A stretch of 64,000 bases of DNA, from NCBI RefSeq assembly GCF_001540865.1, contig NC_033642.1:963450-1027449 (forward strand), read 5' to 3'. Positions 11,886 through 23,417 of this stretch are shown here, one piece after another (positions within the stretch are counted from its first letter, which is position 1; every line of letters begins with the position of its first letter). The stretch comes from Ananas comosus. Its lineage: Eukaryota; Streptophyta; Magnoliopsida; Poales; Bromeliaceae. A program made the position numbers and the translations under genes. The notes below the pieces were generated by a model. The model saw only the letters and a list, made by a program, of their open reading frames with translations, ran no database searches and was not told the DNA's origin.

Positions 11886-12947
11886 TCAGCTCAGGGCATC
11901 GAATAGGTAGGGATAGGACCCCCTCATCACCGTCTCAGGCTCCCAAGTCGCCTCCCGCTCATCGTGATTGCTCCACTGCACTTTCACATACGGGATGATC
12001 CGGTTGCGCAATTCTTTTGTCTCTCGAGCAAGAATCCGCAATGGTCGCTTCTCGTATCTCAGATTCTCACCAATCTCGAGTGGAGTGAAGTCAATCACGT
12101 GAGAAGGATTGAAAACATATCTACTCAATGCCGAGACGTGGAAGACATCGTGAATGCTAGCTAGTCGCGGGGGTAGAGCGATCCTGTATGTAACTGGTCC
12201 CACTCGCTCCAATACCTCAAAAGGGCCAACGAAACGTGGACTGAACTTTCCACGTACTCCAAATCGGCGAATCCCTCTGGACGGCGAGACTTTGAGGAAT
12301 ACATGCTCACCAACCTGAAACTCTAAGTCTCTTCTTCTGGTATCGGCGTAGCTCCTCTGGCGGCTTTGGGCTGTCAAAAGGTGTGGTCGAACAACTCTCA
12401 TCTTTTCCTCAGCCTCTAGCAAAATCTCAGGCCCAAGCGTCTTCTTTTCACCCACATCACTCCAACATAAAGGGGATTGACATCTGCGTCCATACAACGC
12501 CTCAAACGGAGCCATGTGGATGCTCGCTTGATAGCTGTTGTTGTACGCAAACTCAGCTAGTCTCAAATGTCGATACCACCATCCTCCAAAGTCCAGGATG
12601 CATGCTCTCAGTATGTCCTCTAGAGTCTGAATGGTCCGCTCTGACTGACCATCTGTCTGTGGGTGAAATACCGTGCTGAACTGCAGCTGTGTACCCAAGG
12701 CTGTCTGCAAACTCCTCCAGAAGTGTGATACAAACCTCGGATCCTTATCAGATACGATCGAAATCGGCACGCCATGCAGCCTAACAATCTCATCCAGATA
12801 TAGCTGCGCGAGTCTCTCTCGGGACCAGGTGGTCTGAACCGGTAAGAAGTGAGCAGACTTGGTCAGTCTGTCCACTATCACCCAAATCGCATCGTAGCCA
12901 CCCTGCGCTCTAGGCAATCCCACGAAGAAGTCCATCGTGATCTGCTC
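11886..12947 (-). pseudogene. Integrase core and chromodomain of element 2
   Basis: Minus-strand frame of about 350 codons: DFFVGLP start of the integrase core, DRLTKSAHF, the second Asp in IVSDKDPRF, FSTVFHPQTDGQSER around the third acidic region, a GPFEV motif, and a C-terminal chromodomain (IPYVKVQWSNHDEREATWEPE is split here into IPYVKVQW and ATWEPE). The chromodomain places the element in the chromoviruses. A TGG-to-TAG change just upstream (12946-12948) separates it from the RNase H frame. Confidence 0.88.
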
Positions 12948-13725
12948 CTATTTCCACTCGGGCACGGGCAGACTCTGAAGCTTGCCAGTAGGTACCTGAT
13001 GCTCGGCCTTTACCTGTTGACAAGTCAGACACTGAGCCACAAATCTGCCAATGTCCCTCTTCATTCCATTCCACCAAAACTGTGCCTTCAAGTCCTTATA
13101 CATCTTGGTTCCACCTGGGTGAATAGTATAAGGAGAACAATGAGCCTCTCTTAATATGTCCTCTCGGATCCGAGAATCCACAGGCACACACAGTCGGTCC
13201 CTATACCGCAGTACTCCCGAACTGTCCATAGAAAAACCCTCTGCCTGTCCCCTGTGTAGCTGCTCTCGAATCCTCAACAAGTACGGATCTCCACTCTGTT
13301 TCTCTCGGATCCTATCCAACAGAGTGGGATGTAAGACCAGAGACATCAGTCTCGCAGTAGACCCAGGAGACACTACCTCAAGCCTCAGCCGTTGGAGCTC
13401 CTCGAGCAACGGCCTCTGCTCAGTGATCATCACACTCAGGCTCTGCACTGCCTTCCTGCTCAACGCGTCTGCGACTACATTCGCCCTACCAGGATGATAC
13501 TGAATACTAATATCATAGTCCTTCAGTAACTCCAACCACCGGCGCTGCCTCAGATTCAATTCTTTTTGGGTGAACAGATACTTGAGACTTTTATGATCAG
13601 TAAAAACCTCGCAGTGCTCGCCGTACAAGTAATGCCGCCACAACTTTAACGCAAAGACTACCACGGCAAGCTCCAAGTCATGCGTAGGGTAATTCTTCTC
13701 ATAATCCTTTAACTGCCGTGAAGCA
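12948..13725 (-). pseudogene. RNase H C-terminal part and HHCC zinc domain of element 2
   Basis: Minus-strand frame with [18 protein letters not shown], then [11 protein letters not shown] and [12 protein letters not shown] (the HHCC zinc motif of integrase). Upstream it is cut by a 1-base deletion near 13725: GAAGCAAAGCAATTACC, against GAAGCATAAGCAATCACC in element 1. It ends at the W-to-stop change before the integrase core. Confidence 0.85.
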
Positions 13726-14866
13726 AAGCAATTACCCTACCATACTGCATCAGCACACAACCCAGGCCACTGTGCGATGCATCACTGTAGATCACAAATC
13801 CTTCCCCCATCACAGGAAGGGCAAGAATAGGAGCTGACGTTAACCTCTGTCTCAACTCATCAAAGCTTCTCTGACAATCCTCACTCCAGATGAATCTAAT
13901 CCCCTTGCGCATCAATCGAGTGAGGGGTGTGGAAAGCTTCGCAAAGCCTTCCACAAATCGACGGTAATATCCTGCTAGTTCAAGAAAACTCCTCACCTCT
14001 GTTACCGTCGTCGGTCTGGGCCAACCCCAAATCGCATCAATCTTTTTCGGGTCAACTGCTACTCCCTCTGCTGATATCACGTGGCCCAAGAAAGCAACCT
14101 CCCATAACCAGAACTCGCACTTCTTTAACTTGGCATACAACTTATTCTCTCGCAGAAGTTATAGCACAATCCTCAAGTGCTCCTCATGCTCGGCATCGCT
14201 CCGGGAGTATATCAGAATGTCATCGATGAAAACTACTACAAATCTATCCAAGAACGGCTTGAACACTCTGTTCATCAAATCTATGAATGCGGCAGGGGCA
14301 TTCGTCAATCCAAAAGGCATCACCGTAAACTCATAATGCCCGTACCGAGTCCGAAAAGCCGTCTTAGAAACATCCTCGGCCCTCATCCTCAACTGGTGGT
14401 AACCGGACTAGTGATCAATCTTCGAGAAGACACAAGATCCTTGCAGCTGATCAAACAGATCATCGATGCGCGGCAAAGGATACTTGTTCTTGATGGTCAC
14501 TTTATTCAGCTCCCGGTAATCTACACACAACCTGAGCGAACCGTCCTTCTTCTTTACAAACAATACTGGCGCTCCCCAAGGCGATACATTGGGTCTCACA
14601 AACTCCTTATCCATCAAATCCTGAAGCTGCGCCTTTAGCTCTCTCAGCTCTGCTGGTGCCATCCTGTAAGGTGCCTTTGAGATTGGTGCAGTTCTAAGAA
14701 CTACATCAATCACAAACTCTATCTCCCTCTTCGGCGGCATCGAAATCAACTCAGGGGGAAACACATCCGGAAACTCGCGGATTATAGAAATATCCTCAAG
14801 TCCCGGAGCCGCTGTAGGCACCTCTGTCACAGTCGCCAGAAAAGCAACGCATCCTCTACTCATCAG
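13709..14866 (-). pseudogene. Reverse transcriptase of element 2 (broken)
   Basis: Segments in one frame: FPDVFPPEL..., [11 protein letters not shown] and SKIDH then a stop; [11 protein letters not shown] and [12 protein letters not shown]; then LRIVL followed by a stop and [12 protein letters not shown] up to [10 protein letters not shown]. The two stops (near 14410 and 14160) replace a Leu/Gln pair and a Gln kept in element 1. The catalytic FIDD is present, but no full-length product can be read. Confidence 0.88.
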
Positions 14867-15571
14867 CTATCGAGCCCTCGCCAAAGATATCCAAGTGGCA
14901 AACAAAGTACTCCTACAGCCTCTGAAGGTGAACTCCTCCTGGCCTGGCTCACGGAACGTCACAGTCCTCGCTCCACAGTCGATAGTAGCATAGTACCGCG
15001 CTAGCCAATCCATACCGAGCACTACGTCAAAGTCCTGCAGCTGTCCTAACACCAACAGGTCTGCGGGCATGATCCAAGAATCCAACTACACTGGATATGA
15101 CCGACAACACTTTGCAACCTGTAAAACATGGTTGGGGATCTGCACCTCTCGTGTCTGTGACAATGACCCTAACTCTAGACCATGCAACAATACAAATGCT
15201 CGGCTAACGAAAGAATGCGAGGCACCGGTATCAAAAAGAGTGCGAGTACGAATGCCTGAAATCAAAATGATACCTGCCACCACTCGGTCGGCTGCTGAAG
15301 AATCCTCTACTTGAGCTGCGTAAACTCTGCCACTCGGAGCCTGCTGTCGCCGCTCAACCTGACGCGGCACAGACGATCTGTCCTCCTGGCGGAAACTCGG
15401 TGTTGCTCCAAAAGACTGCTGGAATGCCGGCTGCATTGATGCGAAGGATGGTGTTGGTGATGCTGCACGAGGACAAGCTGACCTGATATGCCCAGGCTGA
15501 CCACAAGAGTAGCAACGACCCTCTCTCTGCTCGCACTGCCGGGGCCAGTGTGGTCCCACGCAGATCACACA
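14867..15571 (-). pseudogene. Zinc knuckle and aspartic protease of element 2 (broken)
   Basis: Minus strand. The zinc knuckle is CYSCGQPGHIRSAC near 15510-15470, and the protease motif [15 protein letters not shown] lies near 15235. A stop follows CCRSYPV at about 15086, after which the protease C-terminal part continues ([16 protein letters not shown]). A CAG-to-TAG change near 15570 separates it from gag. Element 1 has no stop at either place. Confidence 0.85.
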
Positions 15572-17201
15572 CTACGGTGTCCTCTGAGTCTGCCCCTGCT
15601 GACGGGATCCCCTGAAACGCTGACGCCCCGAAGACCCACGACCCTGAGAGCGTAATCGTGGAGGCCTCGGCGGACGCCTGCTACTCGACTGTCCACCATC
15701 ATCTGAAAAGGGACGCTTCCTGTCCTGACTCTGCCCCACGGCCGGAGTCCTCTCCTGCAGTGACACCTCACCTATCTCCACCCACAAAGCCTGCTCTATG
15801 GACGCATCTAGAGTCCTCGACCTCTGCGTCCGCGCCAACTTGAAGATGTCGGGTCTAAGCCCCTGCTCAAACAGATAGACCCTATGTGCCTCGTTCCTGG
15901 CCACAAATGGCACACATTTCAGGAGTCGCGTAAACTCCCGAATGTACTCCTGCACTGGACGGTCTCCCTGCTGGATTCTCTTCAAATCCTCCTCGAGCTT
16001 CTGTTTCACACTGTTGGGAAAGAACATCTGAAACAGCATTCCACAGAACTCATCCCATCTCAGCTGCAACGCTACCAGTCCCTGCTCTCTCCTCACTCTC
16101 CTCCACCAGGCATGAGCATCACCTGCCAAGCAATGGACTCCCAAAGACACCTGCTCCCCCTCAGGAATAAACAGATCCTCAAATAGCTTCTCCATCGCAC
16201 TGACCCATCCCTCAACAACCCAGGCCTCAGTGCAACTGCCATCGAAAATCGGTGGATCAAAACGGCGAAAACGAGCCAACCTCTCTGTCCACCGCTCCTG
16301 CTCAGCCTCTGTCAGCTGTACTGGCCCCTTAGCAGGCGTAACTGGCACAACTGGAACTGTTGCTGGCGGAGGGACCACTACAACAAAAACGGTCTATAGC
16401 GACACTTTTAAATGTAGGTACATGTCAAAAAAGTGCCGCTAGCTAAAATTACCGACACTTTTAAAAAGTGTTGCTATATGTGGGGTCGCTAAGTATATAG
16501 TAACAGTTAAAGAGTGTCGCTATAACCTAAAAGAGTGCTGCTAATTTACCAACACTTATTTAAGTATTTAGCAACCGCCGAAACTCTATCTCGTTGGCTA
16601 CGGTGGCAGAGGAGGACGACAGTAAAGGCTCTACGTCTAGAATTTCAGTGGATTGAGTGAAAAGAGAAGAAAAGATGGTAATTGATTTTTCTTTTTTTTT
16701 TCTTTTCTGTTTGTAATCGGGCCAAATGGACTGGGTGTGGTGGGTTGAGTAGAGCAATCTTTTATTTTTGGTTGGATTGGGCTTTATATTTAGGCATTAA
16801 TAGATGTGTTTTTAAGTTTTAGCATAAATGGGACACTTACTCAAAAGTGTCCCAAACATGTGTCCCTATAACCTAATTCTGTTGTAGTGGACTGCTACAG
16901 CTGGTGCTGTCACTGGGGTAGTCGGAGGTGGAACTGACGACTCTAGTGCCCTCGGTGCTGAACTCTGGGGCGAAGCTAGCCTCTCACACATCCTCTCCAA
17001 CAACTCCCCCTGCCGCCTCATCACCTCTATCAGGGCGGCCAACTGTGTACTCAAGTCCGGAGGTGCACTCGCCTCTGGTCGAACACTCTGCTCCTGCCGG
17101 GCACTCGGCTCCGCATGCTCAGGCATCTCGGAAGGTCCCGCACGATCCTGCGACAACTGGGCACGCTCCCGCAACGACGGTCGACCTCGGTGACGATACA
17201 T
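15572..17201 (-). pseudogene. Gag of element 2, split by a MITE
   Basis: The Met at 17201-17199 ([13 protein letters not shown]) starts gag. The frame runs to 16890, is interrupted by the 514-bp MITE plus its duplicated GAC, and resumes at 16375 down to 15572. The 517 added bases are not a multiple of three, so gag is disrupted and frameshifted. The capsid-like region has [22 protein letters not shown] and EYIREFTRLL. Confidence 0.88.
16376..16889. mobile_element. CACTA-type (En/Spm, CMC) non-autonomous MITE, 514 bp
   Basis: The ends are CACTACAACAAAA... and ...TTCTGTTGTAGTG, imperfect inverted repeats of about 28 bp starting CACTA. The 3-bp target duplication is GAC (16373-16375 and 16890-16892). 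The subterminal region repeats GCGACACTTTT-like units. Element 1 gives the empty site at 3230-3245 (GGAGGAACTGCTGCAGCTGG). There is no transposase frame. Confidence 0.92.
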
Positions 17202-17592
17202 AGTTGGAAGGAACAGATCGGGGTTAGATGAAACACAAATACTCTCGACCCAATCCACGAAAGTCGGGAAGGCGGGCCCCTGTTTTCCTCCAAAATTATG
17301 TTATCTGCAGCGAACATAATTTCTCAGGCCAAAATAGGCATTCCTTCAATCACTCACCCCACTCTAGGAGGAGTTAGAATAATTAATCATTGACTTTCGC
17401 AATAAATTACGCCTCTCACGTCTTGCCTTCCTAAGGTTTGCCAAACTTAGGTTTCTTAGGTCCCAACGACCTACAGCAAAGTTGTTAAAACTATTCAATC
17501 TTTGACTTTCGCAATAAATCACTCCTCTCGCTTCTTTCCCTCCTAAGGTTCGCCAAACTTAGATTTTTTAGGTCCCAACGACCTAATGCTAG

Positions 17593-17604
17593 GCTCTGAT
17601 ACCA
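17593..17604 (-). other. Primer binding site of element 2
   Basis: The minus strand reads TGGTATCAGAGC (initiator Met tRNA). It lies 8 bases inside the 5' LTR edge at 17613. Confidence 0.9.
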
Positions 17605-18929
17605 ACTTAATCTGTCACGCCCCGGATTACTCGTTTCTCGGGCGCGCCGACAAATCCGCCATATACAAAGAAATTTTCTCTATATGCGAAATGATAGCTG
17701 CACCTGTAAATCATACAATACTACAGACAGTAGTATAGAGCTGCTAGAAGAACGAGTAATAAAACAAACCATGTTCCATATACATACGCCAAATCCAAGG
17801 TACAAAAACCACTCGCACTGGCGAGTTAAATAGAAGTATGTACATGAACTCGAACCAAAAACAACTACCTGCTGTAGGGCACCTCTAGCTTGGCTCGTCG
17901 GGTAGGGCTCTAACTCGCGACGCCCTTGCCTCGATCCTGATCAGCAACAGTAGCAGCCGAAGACGACGGCTCTGCAAAAATGGGGTAACAGTAGGGCGTG
18001 AGAACTACTATAAAACAAGTAGTCCTCAGTGGGTGCCGCCCTCAACATCATCGGTCTACCCACTAAGTCTACAAAAGGGAGCAAAAGTAATAATAAATGC
18101 TGGAATAAAATCTACAGCTACCATTTATTACACTATCATGCTCTAAGCTAACTTACTGTAGAAATGTCAATTCTGACCCCATCTCCTTAGGGACTGTAAA
18201 CATACCTGTCCCAGGGACTGTGAACACACCCGTCTCGCCCAGTTAAGACTATCCAGCTACCTCCACACTAACCAGTCCGTGGAGAGCAAGTCTAACCGGC
18301 ATGCACGGCACCAACGCGAAAGCACAGCTCCCGTCTCCGGAGTGGCACTCGTGGGAGCTACCCAACCGAGTATGCAGCGTATCTCTGTCGAGCTCAATCA
18401 GGCTCTCTCAAGCCAAAGTCCAAGTAACCGACACTAACTGATCTAATAACCAACAGTCACGTGCCCTCGGCACAATCCGATGCGAAAAAGGCGATATAGA
18501 TCCACAGCCACCCCCGACGGCACCCGACAGTCTGGAACAGCCTGAACGCTACTGTAAAAATATACTCGGCATCCGAGCACGAGCGTAACAGAAAGCTAAA
18601 CTATCTGGGGTATCCGTCGCCTCGATACTGCGACGATACAAAATTACAATGGCTTCTAGAGCTAAATCAGGTGGTGTAAACAGGTGACATGTACAAATCG
18701 CTGATTTTCTCCTAAGTCAATTTCCAAGTCCAACATGTATATTTCAGGTTTACTAATCATGCCCTCCATGCTGATTTTATCCATGATATAATCAACGAAA
18801 ATGAGCTACAACATGATTTACAAAAACTGAAAATCATACATGTCGACAAATACTGTGCTTAGGAATAAACCGATGTAACCCACCTCAAAAGCTAATCCCC
18901 GGCAGCGAAGAGAGTTACCGGAGTCCCTG

Positions 18930-19666
18930 GCAAGCTCGGCCGCAACCCACTGAACCAGCAACTACAACTCTCCAAGGATCTAGGCATAGAAACCCACAAT
19001 AACCATTAATTCTGCCTAAAACCACAGCAGCAGAGAAAAATAGGATTTCAACCAAGCTAATCTTCACCAAAATCAGAAATCTTGGGCTTTATGGATTCCT
19101 CTCGAAGTCCTGAATCTAACGAACCGAGTTTCGTCGCGATCCGACACTCCTACATCGCGTACGAATCGAAACGCCGACGGTCAACGACGAAATTCTGCAA
19201 AACAGTATCCTTGAGCTTGAAGTAGTACGAACTTGCAACGGTTGGAGGAATTGACGAACATCTCACCTCAATCGCTGTCCCAACTCTGGCGCGACGTTGA
19301 GAACAGCGAAAATCCACGCTCGCCCGGCCTCCTCTCGATGCTAAGGCAACAAACACGTACTCCAACGGCACCGGAGCGAGATGTCGACGTCGAATCCGAG
19401 CTACGCGGCACAGCACTCCCCCTCGAGCTTCCCCTTGCTCGGCCGATGTCAGAGAGAGAGATGGAGAAGCCAGAAATCTCTCTCTCAGCTCTACACCAAC
19501 CTATATAGAGAGGGAGGAGGTTGGGTGATACAAACGAGGCATGGAAAGACCAAACTGCCCTCCTACCTACCCTGGCGTACCGGTACACGGGCCCCCGTAC
19601 CGGTACAAAGGCCAACCCGAGAGCAAGCTGCGCGAAGCCCTGTGCAGTGTACCGGTACACCGTGAT
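18930..19666 (-). other. Redundant LTR block, probable assembly artefact
   Basis: Appears identical to 10926-11662 at a constant offset of 8004, and ends at the single N. The same LTR interval occurs again, diverged, at 19967-20703. A real LTR would not contain this interval twice, with only the first copy identical to the partner LTR. Confidence 0.7.
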
Positions 19667-19667
19667 N

Positions 19668-19961
19668 GCCGGAAGTGTGAGATGAGTCTCGGCTGAGCCA
19701 GGGTCTGGATGACGGGCTAGCGAGACGAGTCTCACATCGCCTGGTACTTGTGAGTCTGAGCCTGACGAGGACGTCAGGACTTAAAGGAGGGGAGATTGTG
19801 AGATCCCAGATAGCCTATATATGAGATATAATAGGGTTAAACTCTTAATCCGGCTTAAGCATTTTGGATGGTGGCTAGACCCAAGAGGTTAAGAGAGTTA
19901 AGCGTGCTAGGACGGGAGTAGTCCTAGGATGGGTGACCCCCTGAGAAGTCGGGGCGTCACA
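19668..19961 (+). mobile_element. Cassandra-like TRIM, 3' part (internal end plus 3' LTR)
   Basis: The internal sequence 19668-19796 ends in the polypurine tract AAAGGAGGGGAGAT. The 165-bp LTR 19797-19961 runs TGTGAGATCCC...GGCGTCACA and carries a 5S rRNA-like module. After it comes CCCTG (19962-19966), identical to the 5 bases before the insertion point in the uninterrupted LTR copies (10921-10925), which fits a target duplication. The 5' LTR is lost at the N. Confidence 0.8.
19896..19950 (+). promoter_or_regulatory. 5S rRNA-like Pol III promoter module in the TRIM LTR
   Basis: AGTTAAGCGTGCTAGG..., GAGTAGT, CTAGGATGGGTGACC and GAGAAGTC match the 3' half of plant 5S rRNA with only a few differences. 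This half contains the internal control region (A box, intermediate element, C box). Such modules define Cassandra elements. It is not a 5S gene: the 5' half is absent. Confidence 0.8.
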
Positions 19962-20886
19962 CCCTGCTAAGCTCAGCCGCAACCCACCGAGCCAGCAACT
20001 ACAACTCTCTAAGGATCTAGGCATAGAAACCCACAATAACCATCAATTCTGCCTAAAACCACAGTAGCAGGGAAAAATAGGGTTTTGACCAAGCTAACCT
20101 TCACCAAAATTAGAAATCTTGGGTTTCTGGATTCTTCTCGAAGTCCTGAATCCAACGAACCAAGTTTCGTCGCGATCCGACACTCTTACGGCGCGTACGA
20201 ACCGAAACGCCGATGGTCGACGACGAAATTCTGCAAAACAGCATCCTTGAGCTTGAAGTAGTACGAACTTGCAACGGTTAGAGGAATTGACGAACATTTC
20301 ACTTCAATCGCTGTCCCAACTTCGGCGCGACATTGAGGACAGCGAAAATCCACGCTCGCCCGGCCTCTTTTCGATGCTACGGCAACAAACACGTACTCCA
20401 ACGGCACCGCGGCGCGACGTCGACGTCGAATCCGAGCTAAGCGGCACAGCACTTCCCCTCGAGCTTCCCCTTGCTCGGCCGATGTTAGAGAGAGAGGTGG
20501 AGAAGCCAGAAATCTCTCTCTCTCAGCTCTACACCAACCTATATAGAGAGGGAAGAGGTTGGGTGATACAAACGAGGCATGGAAAGACCAAACTGCCCTC
20601 CTACCTACCCTGGCGTACCGGTACACGGGCCCCCGTACCGGTACAAAGGCCAACCCGAGAGCAAGCTGCGCGAAGCCCTGTGCAGTGTACCGGTACACCG
20701 TGATGGCTGTACCGGCACAGCAAGCAGAAAAAAACGATTTGCATATTTTCTTGCTAAATGCTGCTCTCGCGTCGCATAGAGTCCGTTTTGCGTCTATTTC
20801 GCGCCAACGCGACTCAGACTTGTCCCGACACTCTCCAGAGCTGTCGACAAGCCTTCACTGCTGTACACCAGAGATCTCACATAATC

Positions 20887-21476
20887 AAATTTTATCATAT
20901 TTTAAATATGAAAACTAAATAAAAGAGTAATTAATGCCATAATTAAATATATTTAAATATAACTAGCATCACTCATTGTATTGTTTTATTATTTTTCCCT
21001 CACATCTCTTTATCGTAATTGACTTTGGTCCGGAGTTGGCCGAAGTCAGTTACGTTATTTCCACTAACACGAATTTCAACCGTATCTTTATTACGAGGAA
21101 ACAAACAGCGAAAATAATCATTTACAGCCGAAAATGACTTCACCCCTCTCCACTTCCACCCAAACAAACAGGCCAGTCTCCGACCACATAAATAGTGCCA
21201 AGGTGGAAGTGCTCCTCATTTTAAGTTGCTGTATTTAGCCATCGACCACATAAACAGTAGCTATTCTCATTTTAAGTTTCTAAGCTTTTAGTTCACTTTC
21301 CTTTTTCTGGTAAGTAGTCGCTTATTGCACATCATGTTATTAAGATTGCCATATAAATTGTTATCATGTTATTTTCTATTTTGTTTATGTTAATTTATTT
21401 AAGTTGTAAATTCAAAATTTAAAATTTTAATCTAATTTAATTTGTAAATTTTTGAACATATATTAGATTATCATAA
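20887..21476. other. Flank right of element 2, no gene seen
   Basis: AT-rich. Its first 45 bp repeat the left flank (9546-9590), and 21182-21230 resembles 8759-8806. CCCAAACAAACAGGCC near 21160-21172 may be the right end of the MITE that begins at 9196. Confidence 0.35.
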
Positions 21477-22263
21477 GGCCACATTTGGTTCGCGTTATGT
21501 AACATTATATATTATTTCGACATAACTAGCTATCTGAGATTTCTGAATCAGATTACTACTGATACTGCATTACTGTATTTAGTTTAATACAGTAATATAA
21601 TGGTGCATTATAGTGTATATAAAATTACTATGTTTGATTTATTTTATAAAATTCATTAGTCCTAACAATAAAATGTAATCTATTTCAAAATTGCCTTTAC
21701 TATTTGGCAAAATCTTTTACTATTTACAAATAATAACTTTTTAATTAATTTATTTTAAATAACTTTAAATTTTAAATTAAATTTTAATTTTATATTTAAA
21801 AATTTAAATTTAAAATTTTAAATCTGAACAAAAATATAAATTTAATATTTTAATTTAAAATATAAATTTAATATTTAATATTTAAAACTTAAAATTTAAA
21901 ATTTAAAATTCAAAATATAATATAAATTTAAAATTTAAAATCTAAATTTCAAATTTAGAATTTAAAATATAAATTTTAAAATTTAAATTTGACAACTCAA
22001 ATATTAAATTAAAATTTTAAAAATAACGTATTAAAAGGGTTTGGGTTGTTGGAGGGATAAACTTGTAATTTTACATAATATATAAGATAACCTGTCATCA
22101 GTAACAGAAGATACTCAACTCCTGCTCGGTAATATTTTTGGAGTAATCCTACATCATTTGTAATACTATATTACCGTCCAAATTATACACTGAATGAACC
22201 AAACGCGATAATATTGTCAGGATTGTCTATAATCCTGACGGAATAATCCAAACCAAACACGCC
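21477..22263. mobile_element. Tourist/PIF-Harbinger-like MITE candidate
   Basis: Left end GGCCACATTTGGTTCG; right end, reversed, GGCGTGTTTGGTTTGG. The flanking triplets are TAA and TTA, consistent with the TWA target preference but not identical. The interior is AT-rich with no transposase. Confidence 0.5.
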
Positions 22264-22353
22264 TTAAATAAATTTACTCTTTTGAGTGGTGTCGCATGTG
22301 GGTGCACGCAATCATTACAATTTGCACTGGTCCCTCTTGAGTTGCTAGAATTA

Positions 22354-23215
22354 GGGCCCATTTGGCCTAACTTCCGAAAAGTGATTTCTGAAAAAGTGAT
22401 TTTGGTTCGGAGAAGTGATTTTGGCTAAAAGCTGAAAAGCGTTTGGCTGAGTATAGATAAAAGTGATTTTTCTGAAGTGATTTTGAAAAGCTGTTTGGCG
22501 AAATTTTTTTGATGTTTGAATAAATTAATATTTTTATTAAATTTTATTTTAAAATAATTTAAAATCTAAATTTAAATTTGAATTAAATTTAAATTTTTAA
22601 ATTTTAAAATTATACAAAATTTAAACTTTGATATTTTAATTTAAAAATAATTAAAAAAATAAAAAATAAAAAATAAAAATTTAAAATTTAAAATTTAAAA
22701 TTTAAAATTTAAAATTTAAAATTTAAAATTTAAAATTTAAAATTTAAAATTTAAAATTTCTAAATTTTTAATTTTAAATTTTAAAATATAAAATGTCAAA
22801 ATTTAAATTTTATTGAAAATTTAAAATTTAAAATTTGAAATTTTAAAATCTAAAATTTGAGTTTTGATATTTAAAATTAAAATTTAAAATTTAAAGTTTG
22901 AAATCTATTTTTTAAAATTTAAAATTTAAAATTTAAAATTTAAAATTCAAAAATGAATGTGAAAATTAAAATTAAATTTAAATTTGAAATTTGAATTTAA
23001 AATGAAAAAAAAAAATTTAAAGTTTGAGTCCAAAAGCAGAATCAGATTTCAAAAAGCACCTTTTTTCTGCTTCTGATTCTGGAGCTTGCAAAATCAGTTT
23101 TCTGATTCTGAAAAACAGAGTCAGATTTTAAAAATAAAGTTGTCAAATACTCTATTGAGCTGAAAATCACTTTTCAATCTAAAAGCACTTTTTAAAAGTT
23201 AGGCCGAACATCCCC
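22354..23215. mobile_element. Harbinger-type MITE with TTA target duplication (862 bp)
   Basis: The left end GGGCCCATTTGGCCTAACTT pairs with the reversed right end GGGGATGTTCGGCCTAACTT. TTA flanks both sides (22351-22353, 23216-23218). Both termini contain AAAAGTGATTT/AAATCACTTTT-type subterminal repeats. The middle (about 22530-22990) is a low-complexity AATTTAAAATTT expansion. Confidence 0.75.
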
Positions 23216-23417
23216 TTACACTTGCTTGTAGGTCCAATGAAACGAAGGTAATGTGCATCATTACATCAGCTTTATAGAGTCCGACTATTGTACTATAATA
23301 AGTGCTTTCATTTTTGTATTCATAAATCATTTTTAATAATAGAGTTTTGAAATTGACGATCTATATCAGCAAATAATTTAGAACATTCAAATATTTTAAA
23401 AATCAAAATTTATTATN

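Larger units (their letters stand above)
9611..20881 (-). mobile_element. Element 2: complete Ty3/gypsy Tekay/Del-type chromovirus
   Basis: Minus-strand LTR retrotransposon bounded by TGTCACGC... at 9611 and ...GATCTCACA at 20881, with a 5-bp target duplication TAATC (9606-9610 and 20882-20886). The internal region (11840-17612) has a polypurine tract, gag-pol and a PBS in the expected order. The coding region is broken by at least four nonsense changes, a 1-base deletion and a CACTA-type MITE. The 5' LTR holds a nested Cassandra-like piece and a redundant block next to a single N. Confidence 0.93.
17613..20881 (-). repeat. 5' LTR of element 2, with nested insert and redundant block (3269 bp)
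   Basis: Same ends as the 3' LTR but 1040 bp longer. The parts are: 17613-18929 (matches 9611-10925), 18930-19666 (redundant copy of 10926-11662), N at 19667, the Cassandra-like piece 19668-19961, then 19962-20881 resuming at the CCCTG that corresponds to 10921. The true promoter side is the last part, with the TATA-like CTATATAG at 20540-20547. Confidence 0.85.

Noticed and set aside
11229..11906. Plus-strand frames in the LTRs of element 2
   Set aside because: They are antisense to the LTR promoter region, include the CCGGTAC palindromes, and recur only because the LTR is repeated.
19896..19950. A 5S rRNA gene
   Set aside because: Only the 3' half is present and it lies in an LTR with TG...CA ends and a polypurine tract before it. 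It is a Cassandra-type module.
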